Assembly (NCBI GenBank): GCA_009377695.1 | Contig: WHTP01000066.1 | Coordinates: 1 to 33,063 of the forward strand | DNA: 33,063 nt | Direction of reading: 5' to 3' | Origin: Hyphomicrobiales bacterium | Lineage (GTDB): Bacteria > Pseudomonadota > Alphaproteobacteria > Rhizobiales > Xanthobacteraceae | In this document: positions 26,385 through 33,000 of the stretch, piece after piece | Numbering within the stretch: the first letter of the stretch is position 1 | Layout: every line of letters begins with the position of its first letter | Notes under the pieces: generated by a model | The model's input: the letters and a program-made list of their open reading frames with translations, nothing else | Told to the model about the DNA's origin: nothing | Database searches by the model: none | Position numbers and translations under genes: made by a program

Positions 26385-26696
26385 AAGCGGGCCTAACCAG
26401 TCGCCATGGGACGCGTTATTTGCGGCGGTTACCGACGTAACAATCCTGGCACAAACCGGGACATCTTGCGCGCGCGCGCACGTCACAAAAGACTTACGAA
26501 AATGCAATGAAGCTGGCGCATCCTTTGGCCATCCGATGCATTTACAATCAGCTTGCAGCCACTACAAACCTGCGTGTGGCATCTGGCGCGGAAACCAAAC
26601 CCGCATTAGATTTCTGCCCACGGGCGTTACGCCGGAGCGCTTTGGCGCGGCGCCGCAAAACCGGCCCGGCGGCCGGTCACGAGAGAGGGAACTTCC
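26385..26696. other. Gene-free interval before the Bax-inhibitor-1 gene
   Basis: The 312-bp stretch contains no convincing gene. It holds a small inverted repeat GTTAC-CGAC-GTAAC (26428-26441), a CG-dinucleotide run (around 26469-26480), and the leader hairpin at 26660-26677. The section 26500-26620 is less GC-rich than the flanks and is where I would look for the promoter of the downstream gene; no box match is good enough to report. Confidence 0.4.
26660..26677 (+). promoter_or_regulatory. GC-rich leader hairpin before the Bax-inhibitor-1 gene
   Basis: ACCGGCC-CGGC-GGCCGGT is a perfect 7-bp stem with a 4-base loop, ending 19 bp before the ATG at 26697. The ribosome site GAGAGAGGGA follows directly. 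A stem this close to the ribosome site could modulate translation, for example with temperature. Confidence 0.4.
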
Positions 26697-27470
26697 ATGT
26701 CGAATTTCGACCCGAACTACGCTGTTCAGCGCGGCGTCAGGACGGACCGGACAGCGGCTGAGATCGATCAGGGCCTGCGGTCCTATATGATCGCTGTCTA
26801 CAACTATATGGCCATCGGCGTTGCGCTGACCGGCGTGGCGGCGTGGTTCGCCTTCCAGGCTGCCGGCGGCTCCGCCATTCAGGTCACTCCGCGTGGCATC
26901 GCCGGCCTCACCGACTTCGGCCGGCTGCTGTTTAGCATGCCCGGCATGATCGGCATGCTGATCGCGACCTTCGGCCTGGTGCTGTTCATCAGCTTCCGCA
27001 TCGACAAGCTGCAGCCGACCACGGCGCTGGGGCTGTTCCTGGTCTACGCCGCGCTGCTGGGCGTGATGCTGTCGTCGATCTTCATCCAGTACACCGGTAC
27101 GTCGATCACGCGGGTGTTCTTCATCTCGGCGGCGTCGTTCGGTGCACTGAGCCTTTACGGCTACACCACGCAGCGTGACCTGTCGGCCTTCGGCTCGTTC
27201 CTGGTCATGGGACTGATCGGGCTGATCGTGGCCATGATCGTGAACATGTTCTGGCAAAACGGCATGATGGCCTTCATCATCTCCATCGTCGGCGTTCTCA
27301 TCTTCGCCGGCCTGACCGCCTGGGACACCCAGAAGATCAAGGAGATGTACGACGCCAACGAGGACGGCACGATCACGGCCCGCAAGGCGGTGATGGGCGC
27401 GCTCACGCTCTACCTCGACTTCATCAACCTGTTCCTGTTCCTGCTGCGGCTGGTCGGCGACCGCCGCTAA
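26697..27470 (+). CDS. Bax inhibitor-1/YccA family membrane protein
   Basis: The 257-residue protein has seven hydrophobic segments, beginning with YMAIGVALTGVAAWFAFQA (about 37-55) and MIGMLIATFGLVLFISF (about 83-99). The BI-1 signature is present near the end: GLTAWDTQKIKEMYDAN, with the conserved Asp, followed by LYLDFINLFLFLLRLVG, with a second conserved Asp. Bacterial members such as YccA, YbhL and BsYetJ act as FtsH modulators or pH-dependent calcium-leak channels; which applies here cannot be told. The start is firmly placed by the AGAGAGGGA ribosome site 7-15 bases upstream. A strong terminator follows at 27495, so this is a single-gene transcript. Confidence 0.95.
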   Translation: MSNFDPNYAVQRGVRTDRTAAEIDQGLRSYMIAVYNYMAIGVALTGVAAWFAFQAAGGSAIQVTPRGIAGLTDFGRLLFSMPGMIGMLIATFGLVLFISFRIDKLQPTTALGLFLVYAALLGVMLSSIFIQYTGTSITRVFFISAASFGALSLYGYTTQRDLSAFGSFLVMGLIGLIVAMIVNMFWQNGMMAFIISIVGVLIFAGLTAWDTQKIKEMYDANEDGTITARKAVMGALTLYLDFINLFLFLLRLVGDRR

Positions 27471-27494
27471 TCCGCCGGAACAGACCGGACTGCG

Positions 27495-27522
27495 ACGCCC
27501 CGGTCAAAAGCCGGGGCGTTTT
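27495..27522 (+). terminator. Rho-independent terminator of the Bax-inhibitor-1 gene
   Basis: ACGCCCCGG (27495-27503), loop TCAAAAG, then CCGGGGCGT (27511-27519) make a 9-bp stem followed by TTT. It lies 25 bp after the stop codon. Confidence 0.88.
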
Positions 27523-27529
27523 GCGTTGG

Positions 27530-27591
27530 GCAAGTCGCGGTTTACCCGACTTGCGGCAATTGATAATGCAACTCGGGCAAGCCCGAGTTTT
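27530..27591. repeat. Two consecutive hairpins after the terminator
   Basis: GCAAGTCG (27530-27537) pairs with CGACTTGC (27547-27554). AACTCGGGC (27570-27578) pairs with GCCCGAGTT (27581-27589) around a 2-base centre, followed by TT. The second looks like another plus-strand terminator; no gene lies between them. They may be back-up terminators or remnants of palindromic repeats. Confidence 0.55.
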
Positions 27592-27620
27592 CATGCAATC
27601 ATCATCTTGCGAAGAAGAAC

Positions 27621-27686
27621 GATGGATGCGCGGGTCACAAGGGCGTTTACGCCCGTCTTCGACGGGCTATGCCCGCCCATGACGCA
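27621..27686. repeat. Palindromic repeat remnant before the GNAT gene
   Basis: GATGGATGCGCGGGTCA at the left and GCCCGCCCATGACGC at the right are the two arms of a familiar GATGGATGCCCGGGTC...GCCCGGGCATGAC-type repeat (recognised from memory). Between them is an inserted hairpin GGGCG-TTTA-CGCCC (27641-27654). The right arm contains two ATG triplets in the GNAT frame, so the start codon of that gene is easily misplaced. Confidence 0.55.
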
Positions 27687-27689
27687 GCG

Positions 27690-28211
27690 ATGATCCCCAT
27701 CCGCCCTGCCGAGCTTAGCGACATCCCCGCGATCACCCGCATCTACGCCCACGCGGTGAAGCACGGGACGGCGTCGTTCGAGCTCGACCCTCCGGACGAA
27801 GCCGAGATCACGCGACGCTACACCTCGCTGTGCGACGGCGGATTTCCTTTCGTCGTCGGGGAAATCAATGGCGAGGTTGCCGGCTATGCCTATGCCGGCC
27901 CCTATCGCGCACGGCGCGCATACCGGTTCACCGTCGAAGATTCGATCTACATCGATCCCGAGATGCAGCGACGCGGCCTCGGGCGCGTGCTCCTCGAGCG
28001 GCTGCTCATTGACGCAGAGGCCCGCGGCTTCCGCCAGATGATCGCGGTGATCGGCGATTCCGTCAACACGTCGTCGATCGCCCTGCACGCGGCACTCGGC
28101 TTCCGGATGGTCGGTACCTTCGAAGCTGTGGGTTTCAAATTCGGCCGCTGGCTCGACAGCGTCTTGATGCAGAAGCCGCTCGGCGACGGCGCGAGCACGC
28201 CGCCCGCGTAA
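27690..28211 (+). CDS. GNAT-family N-acetyltransferase (phosphinothricin acetyltransferase-like)
   Basis: The enzyme transfers acetyl from acetyl-CoA to an amine. The 173-residue product begins MIPIRPAELSDIPAITRIYA and continues HAVKHGTASFELDPPDEAEI, the characteristic opening of the PAT/MddA group (phosphinothricin and methionine sulfone/sulfoximine acetyltransferases). The acetyl-CoA motif is YIDPEMQRRGLGRVLLERL (Q/RxxGxG/A), and FPFVVGEINGEVAGYAYAGPYRAR and ALHAALGFRMVGTFEAVGFKFGRWLD are also typical. I start at 27690; an ATG at 27669 lies inside the repeat. No Shine-Dalgarno is visible for either. The natural substrate is likely an amino-acid analogue, but not shown. Confidence 0.92.
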   Translation: MIPIRPAELSDIPAITRIYAHAVKHGTASFELDPPDEAEITRRYTSLCDGGFPFVVGEINGEVAGYAYAGPYRARRAYRFTVEDSIYIDPEMQRRGLGRVLLERLLIDAEARGFRQMIAVIGDSVNTSSIALHAALGFRMVGTFEAVGFKFGRWLDSVLMQKPLGDGASTPPA

Positions 28212-28215
28212 TCTT

Positions 28216-28593
28216 CTAACTCACCACGCTCAGCGATTTGTCGATCGAGCGCAGCACGCGGTCGAGCTCGTGGCCGCGGCGCACGATCAAACCGGTGGCG
28301 GAGATCACGCTGTAGGCACCCTGCTTGCGCGCGAGCTTCGGCGATTTTTCGATGCGGTAGATCGGAACTTCACTCGAGCGGCGGAACACGGAGAACACGG
28401 CGCGATCGCGCAGAAAATCGATGGCGTAGTCGCGCCACTCGCCGGCGGCGACTTTGCGTCCATAGAGATTGAAGATGCGATCGAGCTCGCGCCGATCGAA
28501 GGTGACTCTGTTTGCGGGGGCGAAGGGTTGGGCTCCCTGCGGGTCGCCCCCGTGACTCTGGCTTGGATCGGTATCTCCAGGTTCCAGTCGCAT
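28216..28593 (-). CDS. DUF2794 domain-containing protein
   Basis: This is a 125-residue protein of a family found mainly in alphaproteobacteria and of unknown function. The conserved core is VTFDRRELDRIFNLYGRKVA, GEWRDYAIDFLRDRAVFSVFRRSSEVPIYRIEK, and LARKQGAYSVISATGLIVRRGHEL. The N-terminus (about 30 residues, MRLEPGDTDPSQSHGGDPQG) is low complexity. I start at 28591-28593 because GGAGG lies five bases upstream; ATGs 12 and 93 bases earlier are open but lack this. It converges with the GNAT gene, with only 4 bp between stops. A candidate promoter lies near 28725-28751. Confidence 0.9.
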   Translation of the reverse strand: MRLEPGDTDPSQSHGGDPQGAQPFAPANRVTFDRRELDRIFNLYGRKVAAGEWRDYAIDFLRDRAVFSVFRRSSEVPIYRIEKSPKLARKQGAYSVISATGLIVRRGHELDRVLRSIDKSLSVVS

Positions 28594-28673
28594 GACCGCC
28601 TCCATCTGTGACAGAATGATGATCGCGCCGGAACACGGCGGGAGCAAGAGGGATGCGAGCGGTCGAGCGCGCG

Positions 28674-28691
28674 TTGTGTCACACAATTGTG
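28674..28691. promoter_or_regulatory. Overlapping palindromes TTGTGTCACACAA and CACAATTGTG
   Basis: TTGTGT-C-ACACAA (28674-28686) and CACAATTGTG (28682-28691) are two perfect palindromes sharing five bases in the DUF2794 upstream region. Such overlap suggests a regulator site used in two registers. No regulator gene is adjacent. Confidence 0.4.
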
Positions 28692-28711
28692 CGCAAACGC
28701 CGCGCTCACGA

Positions 28712-28751
28712 ATTCGTTAAACGAATCATATTGCTGCCTAATTTCGGTCAA
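28712..28751 (-). promoter_or_regulatory. Candidate DUF2794 promoter with overlapping operator
   Basis: On the minus strand TTGACC (complement of 28746-28751) and TATGAT (complement of 28725-28730) are near-consensus -35 and -10 boxes, but 15 bp apart, which is short. TTGACC is repeated 11 bp upstream (28757-28762). The perfect 15-bp palindrome ATTCGTT-A-AACGAAT (28712-28726) overlaps the -10 and the expected start point, where a repressor would block initiation. Confidence 0.45.
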
Positions 28752-28769
28752 CCGGGGGTCAACCTGGAC

Positions 28770-28946
28770 TGCGAAATGAAAGACTGTTGCCTCAGGGCCC
28801 GGTCTGCTTTTGAGCACCGGATTCCTCAGCCCCCCAGCCCCCCCGGGGCTTGGAGTGGATCGGGCCCAGTTGGTTTGTAAGTAGCGTAGAAGTTCAATCC
28901 CCCAACGCTTCTTCTTCGGGCCGGTACTCGCGTGCCGGCCTTTTTT
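28770..28946 (+). ncRNA. Candidate small RNA with strong terminator
   Basis: The interval 28594-28982 (389 bp) has no convincing gene, yet it ends in a strong plus-strand terminator whose only upstream plus-strand gene ends at 28211, before the oppositely oriented DUF2794. Possible internal stems are CCGGT (28798-28802) with ACCGG (28816-28820), AGCGT with ACGCT just before the terminator, and GGGCCCG with CGGGCCC over a longer range. No promoter is clear, the 5' end is unknown, and I do not recognise an RNA family. The coordinates are a guess for the transcript body. Confidence 0.35.
28919..28946 (+). terminator. Strong rho-independent terminator without an obvious gene
   Basis: GGCCGGTAC (28919-28927), loop TCGC, then GTGCCGGCC (28932-28940) form a 9-bp stem with one G-U pair, followed by six T (28941-28946). 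The T-run is on the plus strand only, so it does not serve the minus-strand dehydrogenase gene that ends at 28983. Confidence 0.85.
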
Positions 28947-28982
28947 CGCATGCTTGTTTCGCCTGCTTGGCTCTCGTTGGTC

Positions 28983-29963
28983 TCAATACACACGATTGAG
29001 AGGCGGCTTACTCTCTAGCAGCACCCGCTCGACATTCTCCCACGCCGAGCGGAACAGGAACGTAGAAGCCTGCCGCGTGACACCCGCGATATGCGGCGTC
29101 AGCAACAGCCGAGACGCGGCGTCGCCCGACAGCGTCAGCAGCGGGTTATCGGCCGGTGGTGGCTCGGTGGAATAGACATCCACCGCCGCGCCGCCGAGAT
29201 GACCCGATGACAGGCTCGCCGCCAGCGCCGACTCGTCGACAATCCCGCCACGCGAGGCCTGAATCAAAATGGCGCCCTGCTTCATGCGCGCAAGCTCGCC
29301 AGCGCCGATGAGGTCCTGCGTCGCCGGCAGCAGCGGCACATGCAGCGAAACCACGTCGCAGGTCGCCAGCAGTTCGTCGAGCGGGACGGAACGCGCCTCG
29401 AGCGAGGCTGCGACCGCCGCATCAACGGGGACCGGATCGAAGAAACACACCGCCCCGCCCATGTGCCGGAATGCCCGCGCGACCGCCCGACCGATGGTGC
29501 CAAAGCCAATGAGCCCGACCAGCAGTCCGTCCAGTCCTGCGAGATTGTCGGCGATCATGCGCGCGCGATATTTGGCGTAGTTGCCCGCCTTGATTTCGGC
29601 ATCGGCCCAAGCCAGGCGCCGCAGCAACGCCGATGCGGTGGTGACGACGTATTCCGCCACGGCGCTGTTGCTGCCACCCGCCACATTGGCGACGGGAATA
29701 CCGAGTTTCGTCAAAGCCGCCTGGTCGAGACGATCGACACCCGCACCGGTGACCTGGATGAGCTTGAGCGTTGAGCCCTCGAACAAGTCAGGCGCCAGCT
29801 TCGGCCCGACCGCGGGGATCACCAGGGCGTCGCTGGATGTCATCAGCGCCGCCAGCTGCGCGTCCGATGGGCTGGAATATTTGACCTGCAGGCTCTTCGG
29901 AGCCGCCGCATCGACACGCAGGAAATCGTCTTCGGGGCGAAGACAGAGAACGCGGTTGGGCAT
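28983..29963 (-). CDS. D-2-hydroxyacid dehydrogenase (D-isomer-specific, NAD-binding)
   Basis: The enzyme interconverts a D-2-hydroxyacid and a 2-oxoacid with NAD(P). The 326-residue product begins MPNRVLCLRPEDDF. The NAD loop is GFGTIG (153-158) with an acidic D176 (FFDP) pointing to NAD. Substrate-loop GAGVDRLD is at 73-80, and the catalytic set is R238 (ASRGGIVDE), E267 (STEPPP) and H291 (TPHIAG). The ATG at 29961-29963 fits the family; about 74 open upstream codons overlap the cupin gene in another frame and are not protein-like. It is the last gene of a four-gene operon, 23 bp after the cupin gene. Relatives include phosphoglycerate and glyoxylate/hydroxypyruvate reductases; the substrate here is unknown. 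Confidence 0.92.
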   Translation of the reverse strand: MPNRVLCLRPEDDFLRVDAAAPKSLQVKYSSPSDAQLAALMTSSDALVIPAVGPKLAPDLFEGSTLKLIQVTGAGVDRLDQAALTKLGIPVANVAGGSNSAVAEYVVTTASALLRRLAWADAEIKAGNYAKYRARMIADNLAGLDGLLVGLIGFGTIGRAVARAFRHMGGAVCFFDPVPVDAAVAASLEARSVPLDELLATCDVVSLHVPLLPATQDLIGAGELARMKQGAILIQASRGGIVDESALAASLSSGHLGGAAVDVYSTEPPPADNPLLTLSGDAASRLLLTPHIAGVTRQASTFLFRSAWENVERVLLESKPPLNRVY

Positions 29964-29986
29964 CGTGAGGATTCCCGAAGGGGCTT

Positions 29987-30361
29987 TCAGAAGCTCTTGA
30001 ATTCGGTGGTGCGCTTGGTGATGTCCGGCTCCGCGAAGAAGCACAGCAGCACCAGAGGCTCGGTGCCGGTGTTGCGGGTCATGTGCTTTTCGTTCGGCGG
30101 GATCAGCACGATGTCGCCCGGCTTGATCGGGATCTCGCCGCTCTCCGCCACTGTCGTACCGGTGCCCTTGAGCACGTAGATGCATTCCTCGAAGCCGTCG
30201 TGCAGATGCGGGCCGCGGGGCGGATCGCCCGGCCTTGGCACCGCAAGCTCGGTGATCCGGAACGTGAGCTTCGATCCGATGGCGCCTGACACCGGCTCGA
30301 GCGCGGTCCGGCCCGGCAGCCCGAGCTTCTTGGCCTCGGATTGTTTCAGCAGCCGCGCCAT
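29987..30361 (-). CDS. Single-domain cupin protein
   Basis: This is a 124-residue beta-barrel protein with an intact metal-binding cupin motif 1: PRGPHLHDGFEECIYVLKGTG, with ligands H52, H54 and E59. Motif 2 is PGDIVLIPPNEKHMTRN, with H93. All four metal ligands are present, so it may be an enzyme (isomerase, oxygenase or lyase) or a small-molecule sensor. Its ATG shares its A with the TGA stop of the creatininase gene (TGATG), so translation is coupled. The gene sits in a catabolic operon with a Gfo/Idh dehydrogenase, a hydrolase and a hydroxyacid dehydrogenase, which favours a metabolic role such as sugar or uronate isomerisation. Confidence 0.9.
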   Translation of the reverse strand: MARLLKQSEAKKLGLPGRTALEPVSGAIGSKLTFRITELAVPRPGDPPRGPHLHDGFEECIYVLKGTGTTVAESGEIPIKPGDIVLIPPNEKHMTRNTGTEPLVLLCFFAEPDITKRTTEFKSF

Positions 30362-31164
30362 CAGCTCACCTGACGCAATTGCTTGATCTCGCGTGGGCCG
30401 CCTTGCACCTGATCAAGCTGGCGGAAGATGTCGCTCGCCTCCTTGGCGACCGCATCGGCAATATCGGTCAGCATCTTGCCGCCCTTCTCGGCAGTGGCGT
30501 GCTGCGGACTGCCGAACCAGCCGGTCGGCGCGATCGAGCGGATATCGGTCAGCACCGGCTGGTAGGTGCGGGTCCGCCTGAGCTTATCCATCTTGTGGCC
30601 GTGGCTGTGCTCGGACGAATAATCGATCCGATCGAGATGCACGAGGCCGGGGCTGTGCGCCAGCACAGCCAAAGCTTCGATCTCGCCGCCATGCGTGAGG
30701 CCGCCGCAGGAATGGCCGTAGAGTTCCTCGGCCACGTAGCACGCTTGCACGGTCAGTACGCTCATGCCGTGATCGCGGTGGAGCGCTTCGGCCGCGATGG
30801 CGAGCGAAGGGATGTTGCCCTCGTGCCAGTTGATGATCATGAGCTGCTTGGCGCCATGCTTGGCCGTGGAGACGCAGGTCTCGGTCTGCACGCGCATATA
30901 GGTGTCGGGCGTCAGCGTGATGGTGCCCTCGTAAGGCATGTGCATCGGTGTGACGCCGAACGGCGTCGCCGGCAACACCAGACCATCCATCCGCTCCGCG
31001 ACCGCGTGCGCGATGATGTTGGCGGCCAGCGTGTCGGTCCCGGTCGGCAGATGCGGACCGTGCTGTTCGACACTGCCGCACGGCAGGATCACCAGCGGGT
31101 TCTTCTTGAACTGCCCGGCGATCTCCGGCTGCGTCAGGTCGGCGAAATAACGGCTAGGCAACAT
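30361..31164 (-). CDS. Creatininase-family amidohydrolase
   Basis: The 267-residue protein has the full creatininase metal site: E33, H35 and D44 in GSVEQHGPHLPTGTDT, H114 and E115 in INWHEGN, and H158/E161 in THGGEIEAL. Members of this fold open cyclic amides or cleave C-C or C-N bonds: creatininase, the FAPy deformylase ArfB, MftE, and the inositol-pathway 3-dehydro-scyllo-inosose hydrolase. The start at 31162-31164 has GAAGGAAG 6-13 bases upstream; 34 open upstream codons overlap the Gfo/Idh gene. It overlaps the Gfo/Idh stop by 11 bp and the cupin start by one base. Because it follows a Gfo/Idh dehydrogenase, a ring-opening step on an oxidised sugar or cyclitol is a fair guess, not a fact. 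Confidence 0.92.
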   Translation of the reverse strand: MLPSRYFADLTQPEIAGQFKKNPLVILPCGSVEQHGPHLPTGTDTLAANIIAHAVAERMDGLVLPATPFGVTPMHMPYEGTITLTPDTYMRVQTETCVSTAKHGAKQLMIINWHEGNIPSLAIAAEALHRDHGMSVLTVQACYVAEELYGHSCGGLTHGGEIEALAVLAHSPGLVHLDRIDYSSEHSHGHKMDKLRRTRTYQPVLTDIRSIAPTGWFGSPQHATAEKGGKMLTDIADAVAKEASDIFRQLDQVQGGPREIKQLRQVS

Positions 31165-32245
31165 TGCGGCTTCCTTCCGCAAGCTTCTTGTGGGCTTCGG
31201 CAATGATGTCGGCGATCCGGACCGCCTGACCCTGCCGGTCGATCGAACGCAGCCCCGCATAGACAACGGCGAGAGCCGTGTTGCCGTTTCGCGCGTTCAG
31301 CTCGTTCGATCGTCCGGTGCGGCAGCTTTCCGCAAACATGTCGAGTTCGGCGCGGAACATGTCGCTCTCCGGTACCGGCAGTTCCTCGCGCTTGCCGTAG
31401 CCGTCCTTGCCGCGCTGGATATAGAGCGTCGAGGTCTGGTGCAACTGGTCCGGTGTATCCCACGTGCCGAAATCAATCTCGTAATGCATCAGTCCCTTGG
31501 CGCCGAACACGCGCACGCAAAACACACCTGGCGAGGTCCACGAACTGCCGACATAGCCGATCTTGCCGTCGACGAATTTCAAGACCGTCATCGACTGATC
31601 GTCCACCTCGGCGCCGACCGGGGACAGTTTCGATGCGATGGAGTTGGCTTCGAGGATCTCGCCACCGAGATAGTGCAGCACGTCGAACTGATGGATCGCG
31701 AGTTGCGACAGCGGCCCGCCCGGCGCGCGGTCCTTGTACCAGCGCCAAGCCTTCGGCGTGAGCTCAAGCGCCCGCTCGTTGGAGAAATTCGCTTCCAGGA
31801 AGCCGACGCGGCCAAGCTCGCCCGCCGCGATGGCTTTGCCCATGGCCCGAATGCCGGCCATCAGCCGCGCGCTGTGGCCGACCGTTACCGTCACGCCATA
31901 GGTCTTTTCCAGCGCCTCGATCGCAAGGCCCTCTTCAAGCGTGCTGGCGATCGGCTTCTCGGTGTAGACATGCTTGCCGGCTTTCGCGACCTCACGCGCC
32001 AGCGGCAAGTGCTGTTCGTTCGGAACTGTGAGGATCACACCCTTGATGTTCGGATCGCCCAGCAGCGACGCGAGGTCCGGGGCGCTCTTCGCGCCAAATT
32101 CGGCTTGAAATGCCGCGCGGCTTTCTTCCGAGCGGCTGAAACCCGAGACGATCTCGATTGCATTGGAGGTGCGCGCGGCGCGCGTGAGCACTTTGGCCCA
32201 GCGGCCAAGACCGACAATACCGACTTTGACGCGGTTTCCACTCAT
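31154..32245 (-). CDS. Gfo/Idh/MocA-family oxidoreductase
   Basis: This family includes inositol 2-dehydrogenase, glucose-fructose oxidoreductase and other NAD(P)-dependent sugar dehydrogenases. The 363-residue product has an N-terminal Rossmann motif VGIVGLGRWA (8-17), the EKP motif (E96-K97-P98 in YTEKPIA), and the substrate domain beginning GFLEANFSNERA with GPLSQLAIHQFDVLHYLGG, which carries the catalytic His region. The start at 32243-32245 is placed by GGGAGGAG 9-16 bases upstream. The frame is open 32 codons further without support. It is the first gene of the operon and overlaps the creatininase gene by 11 bp. The substrate is unknown. Confidence 0.93.
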   Translation of the reverse strand: MSGNRVKVGIVGLGRWAKVLTRAARTSNAIEIVSGFSRSEESRAAFQAEFGAKSAPDLASLLGDPNIKGVILTVPNEQHLPLAREVAKAGKHVYTEKPIASTLEEGLAIEALEKTYGVTVTVGHSARLMAGIRAMGKAIAAGELGRVGFLEANFSNERALELTPKAWRWYKDRAPGGPLSQLAIHQFDVLHYLGGEILEANSIASKLSPVGAEVDDQSMTVLKFVDGKIGYVGSSWTSPGVFCVRVFGAKGLMHYEIDFGTWDTPDQLHQTSTLYIQRGKDGYGKREELPVPESDMFRAELDMFAESCRTGRSNELNARNGNTALAVVYAGLRSIDRQGQAVRIADIIAEAHKKLAEGSRNVA

Positions 32246-32337
32246 CAGACGGCTCCTCCCTAAAAAGAACCGCGATATCCGTAACACCGCCAGCGCCGGA
32301 GCGCCACCGGTGCCAGCCTTACCGCGCTGCGATAACA

Positions 32338-33000
32338 TCAACGCCGAAACGCGCGGCGGAACGGCCGCTTCAGTTCACGGATGATTTTCGACCGGGGGTC
32401 AAGCCTTGCGGGCTTCAGCCGGAGCGAATCCTGAAGAGGCGTCCGCCTCAGCTCCGTCGATCGCCATGCATGGAAGATCCCACGGCTGCCGACCGTCGGA
32501 TGCGCCGCTATCTCTACCTCCGAGAAGCCATGACCGCGCAGCAGACCCTCTATGCATTGCTCGTTCGGTCCCCACCAATTTGTGGCGTCGTCCGAGCACT
32601 CGCTTCCTGGATAAAGGACCATGGCGGGACGATCGACATCGCGCATGTCCAGATGCGTTTCGACAATGAGCACGCGCCTGGCGAGACGGGCGACTTTTGC
32701 AAGTGCCTCGATCGCATCATAGCGATGATAAAAGACGCCAAGATAAAGGACGACGTCGAATTGGCCGAGACGCGCAGAATCCATGTCCGCGACGTCGATC
32801 TCCTGCGCTTCAACATCGATACCGAGAGCTTCCCGCGCAAGGTCGAAAGTCTCGCGCCCGCGAAACTGCGGCGACGACCAGCAATAGGAGTCTGTGGCGA
32901 GAACGCGCCCGGCGCCACGACGCTTAGCCCATCTTTCACGATTCGCGGCGATTTGCTCGTTTTTCGGGGTGCGAAGGGGGCAAAAACCGAGTCGGATCAA
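32338..33000 (-). CDS. DUF1698-like SAM-dependent methyltransferase, N-terminus abnormal or cut
   Basis: Residues about 30-170 match the class I methyltransferase domain of the CmoB/DUF1698 type: RRGAGRVLATDSYCWSSPQF, then QFDVVLYLGVFYHRYDAIEALAKV, VETHLD, MVLYPGSECSDDATNWWGPN and FSEVEIAAHP. The usual SAM-binding motif I (a V-LD-G-DG stretch just before the RRGA helix) is missing; in its place is KNEQIAANRERWAKRRGA. The frame is open to the window edge, with a TTG at 33000 as the first usable start; I use that and cannot tell whether the gene goes on beyond the window. The other frames upstream do not restore motif I. The C-terminus is very basic (RELKRPFRRAFRR). It is 93 bp upstream of the Gfo/Idh gene. 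It may be a decayed methyltransferase. Confidence 0.7.
   Translation of the reverse strand: MIRLGFCPLRTPKNEQIAANRERWAKRRGAGRVLATDSYCWSSPQFRGRETFDLAREALGIDVEAQEIDVADMDSARLGQFDVVLYLGVFYHRYDAIEALAKVARLARRVLIVETHLDMRDVDRPAMVLYPGSECSDDATNWWGPNEQCIEGLLRGHGFSEVEIAAHPTVGSRGIFHAWRSTELRRTPLQDSLRLKPARLDPRSKIIRELKRPFRRAFRR

Noticed and set aside
28892-28900. GTTCAATCC resembling a tRNA T-loop
   Set aside because: The flanking bases cannot form a T-stem, and no anticodon arm, D-arm or acceptor stem is present.
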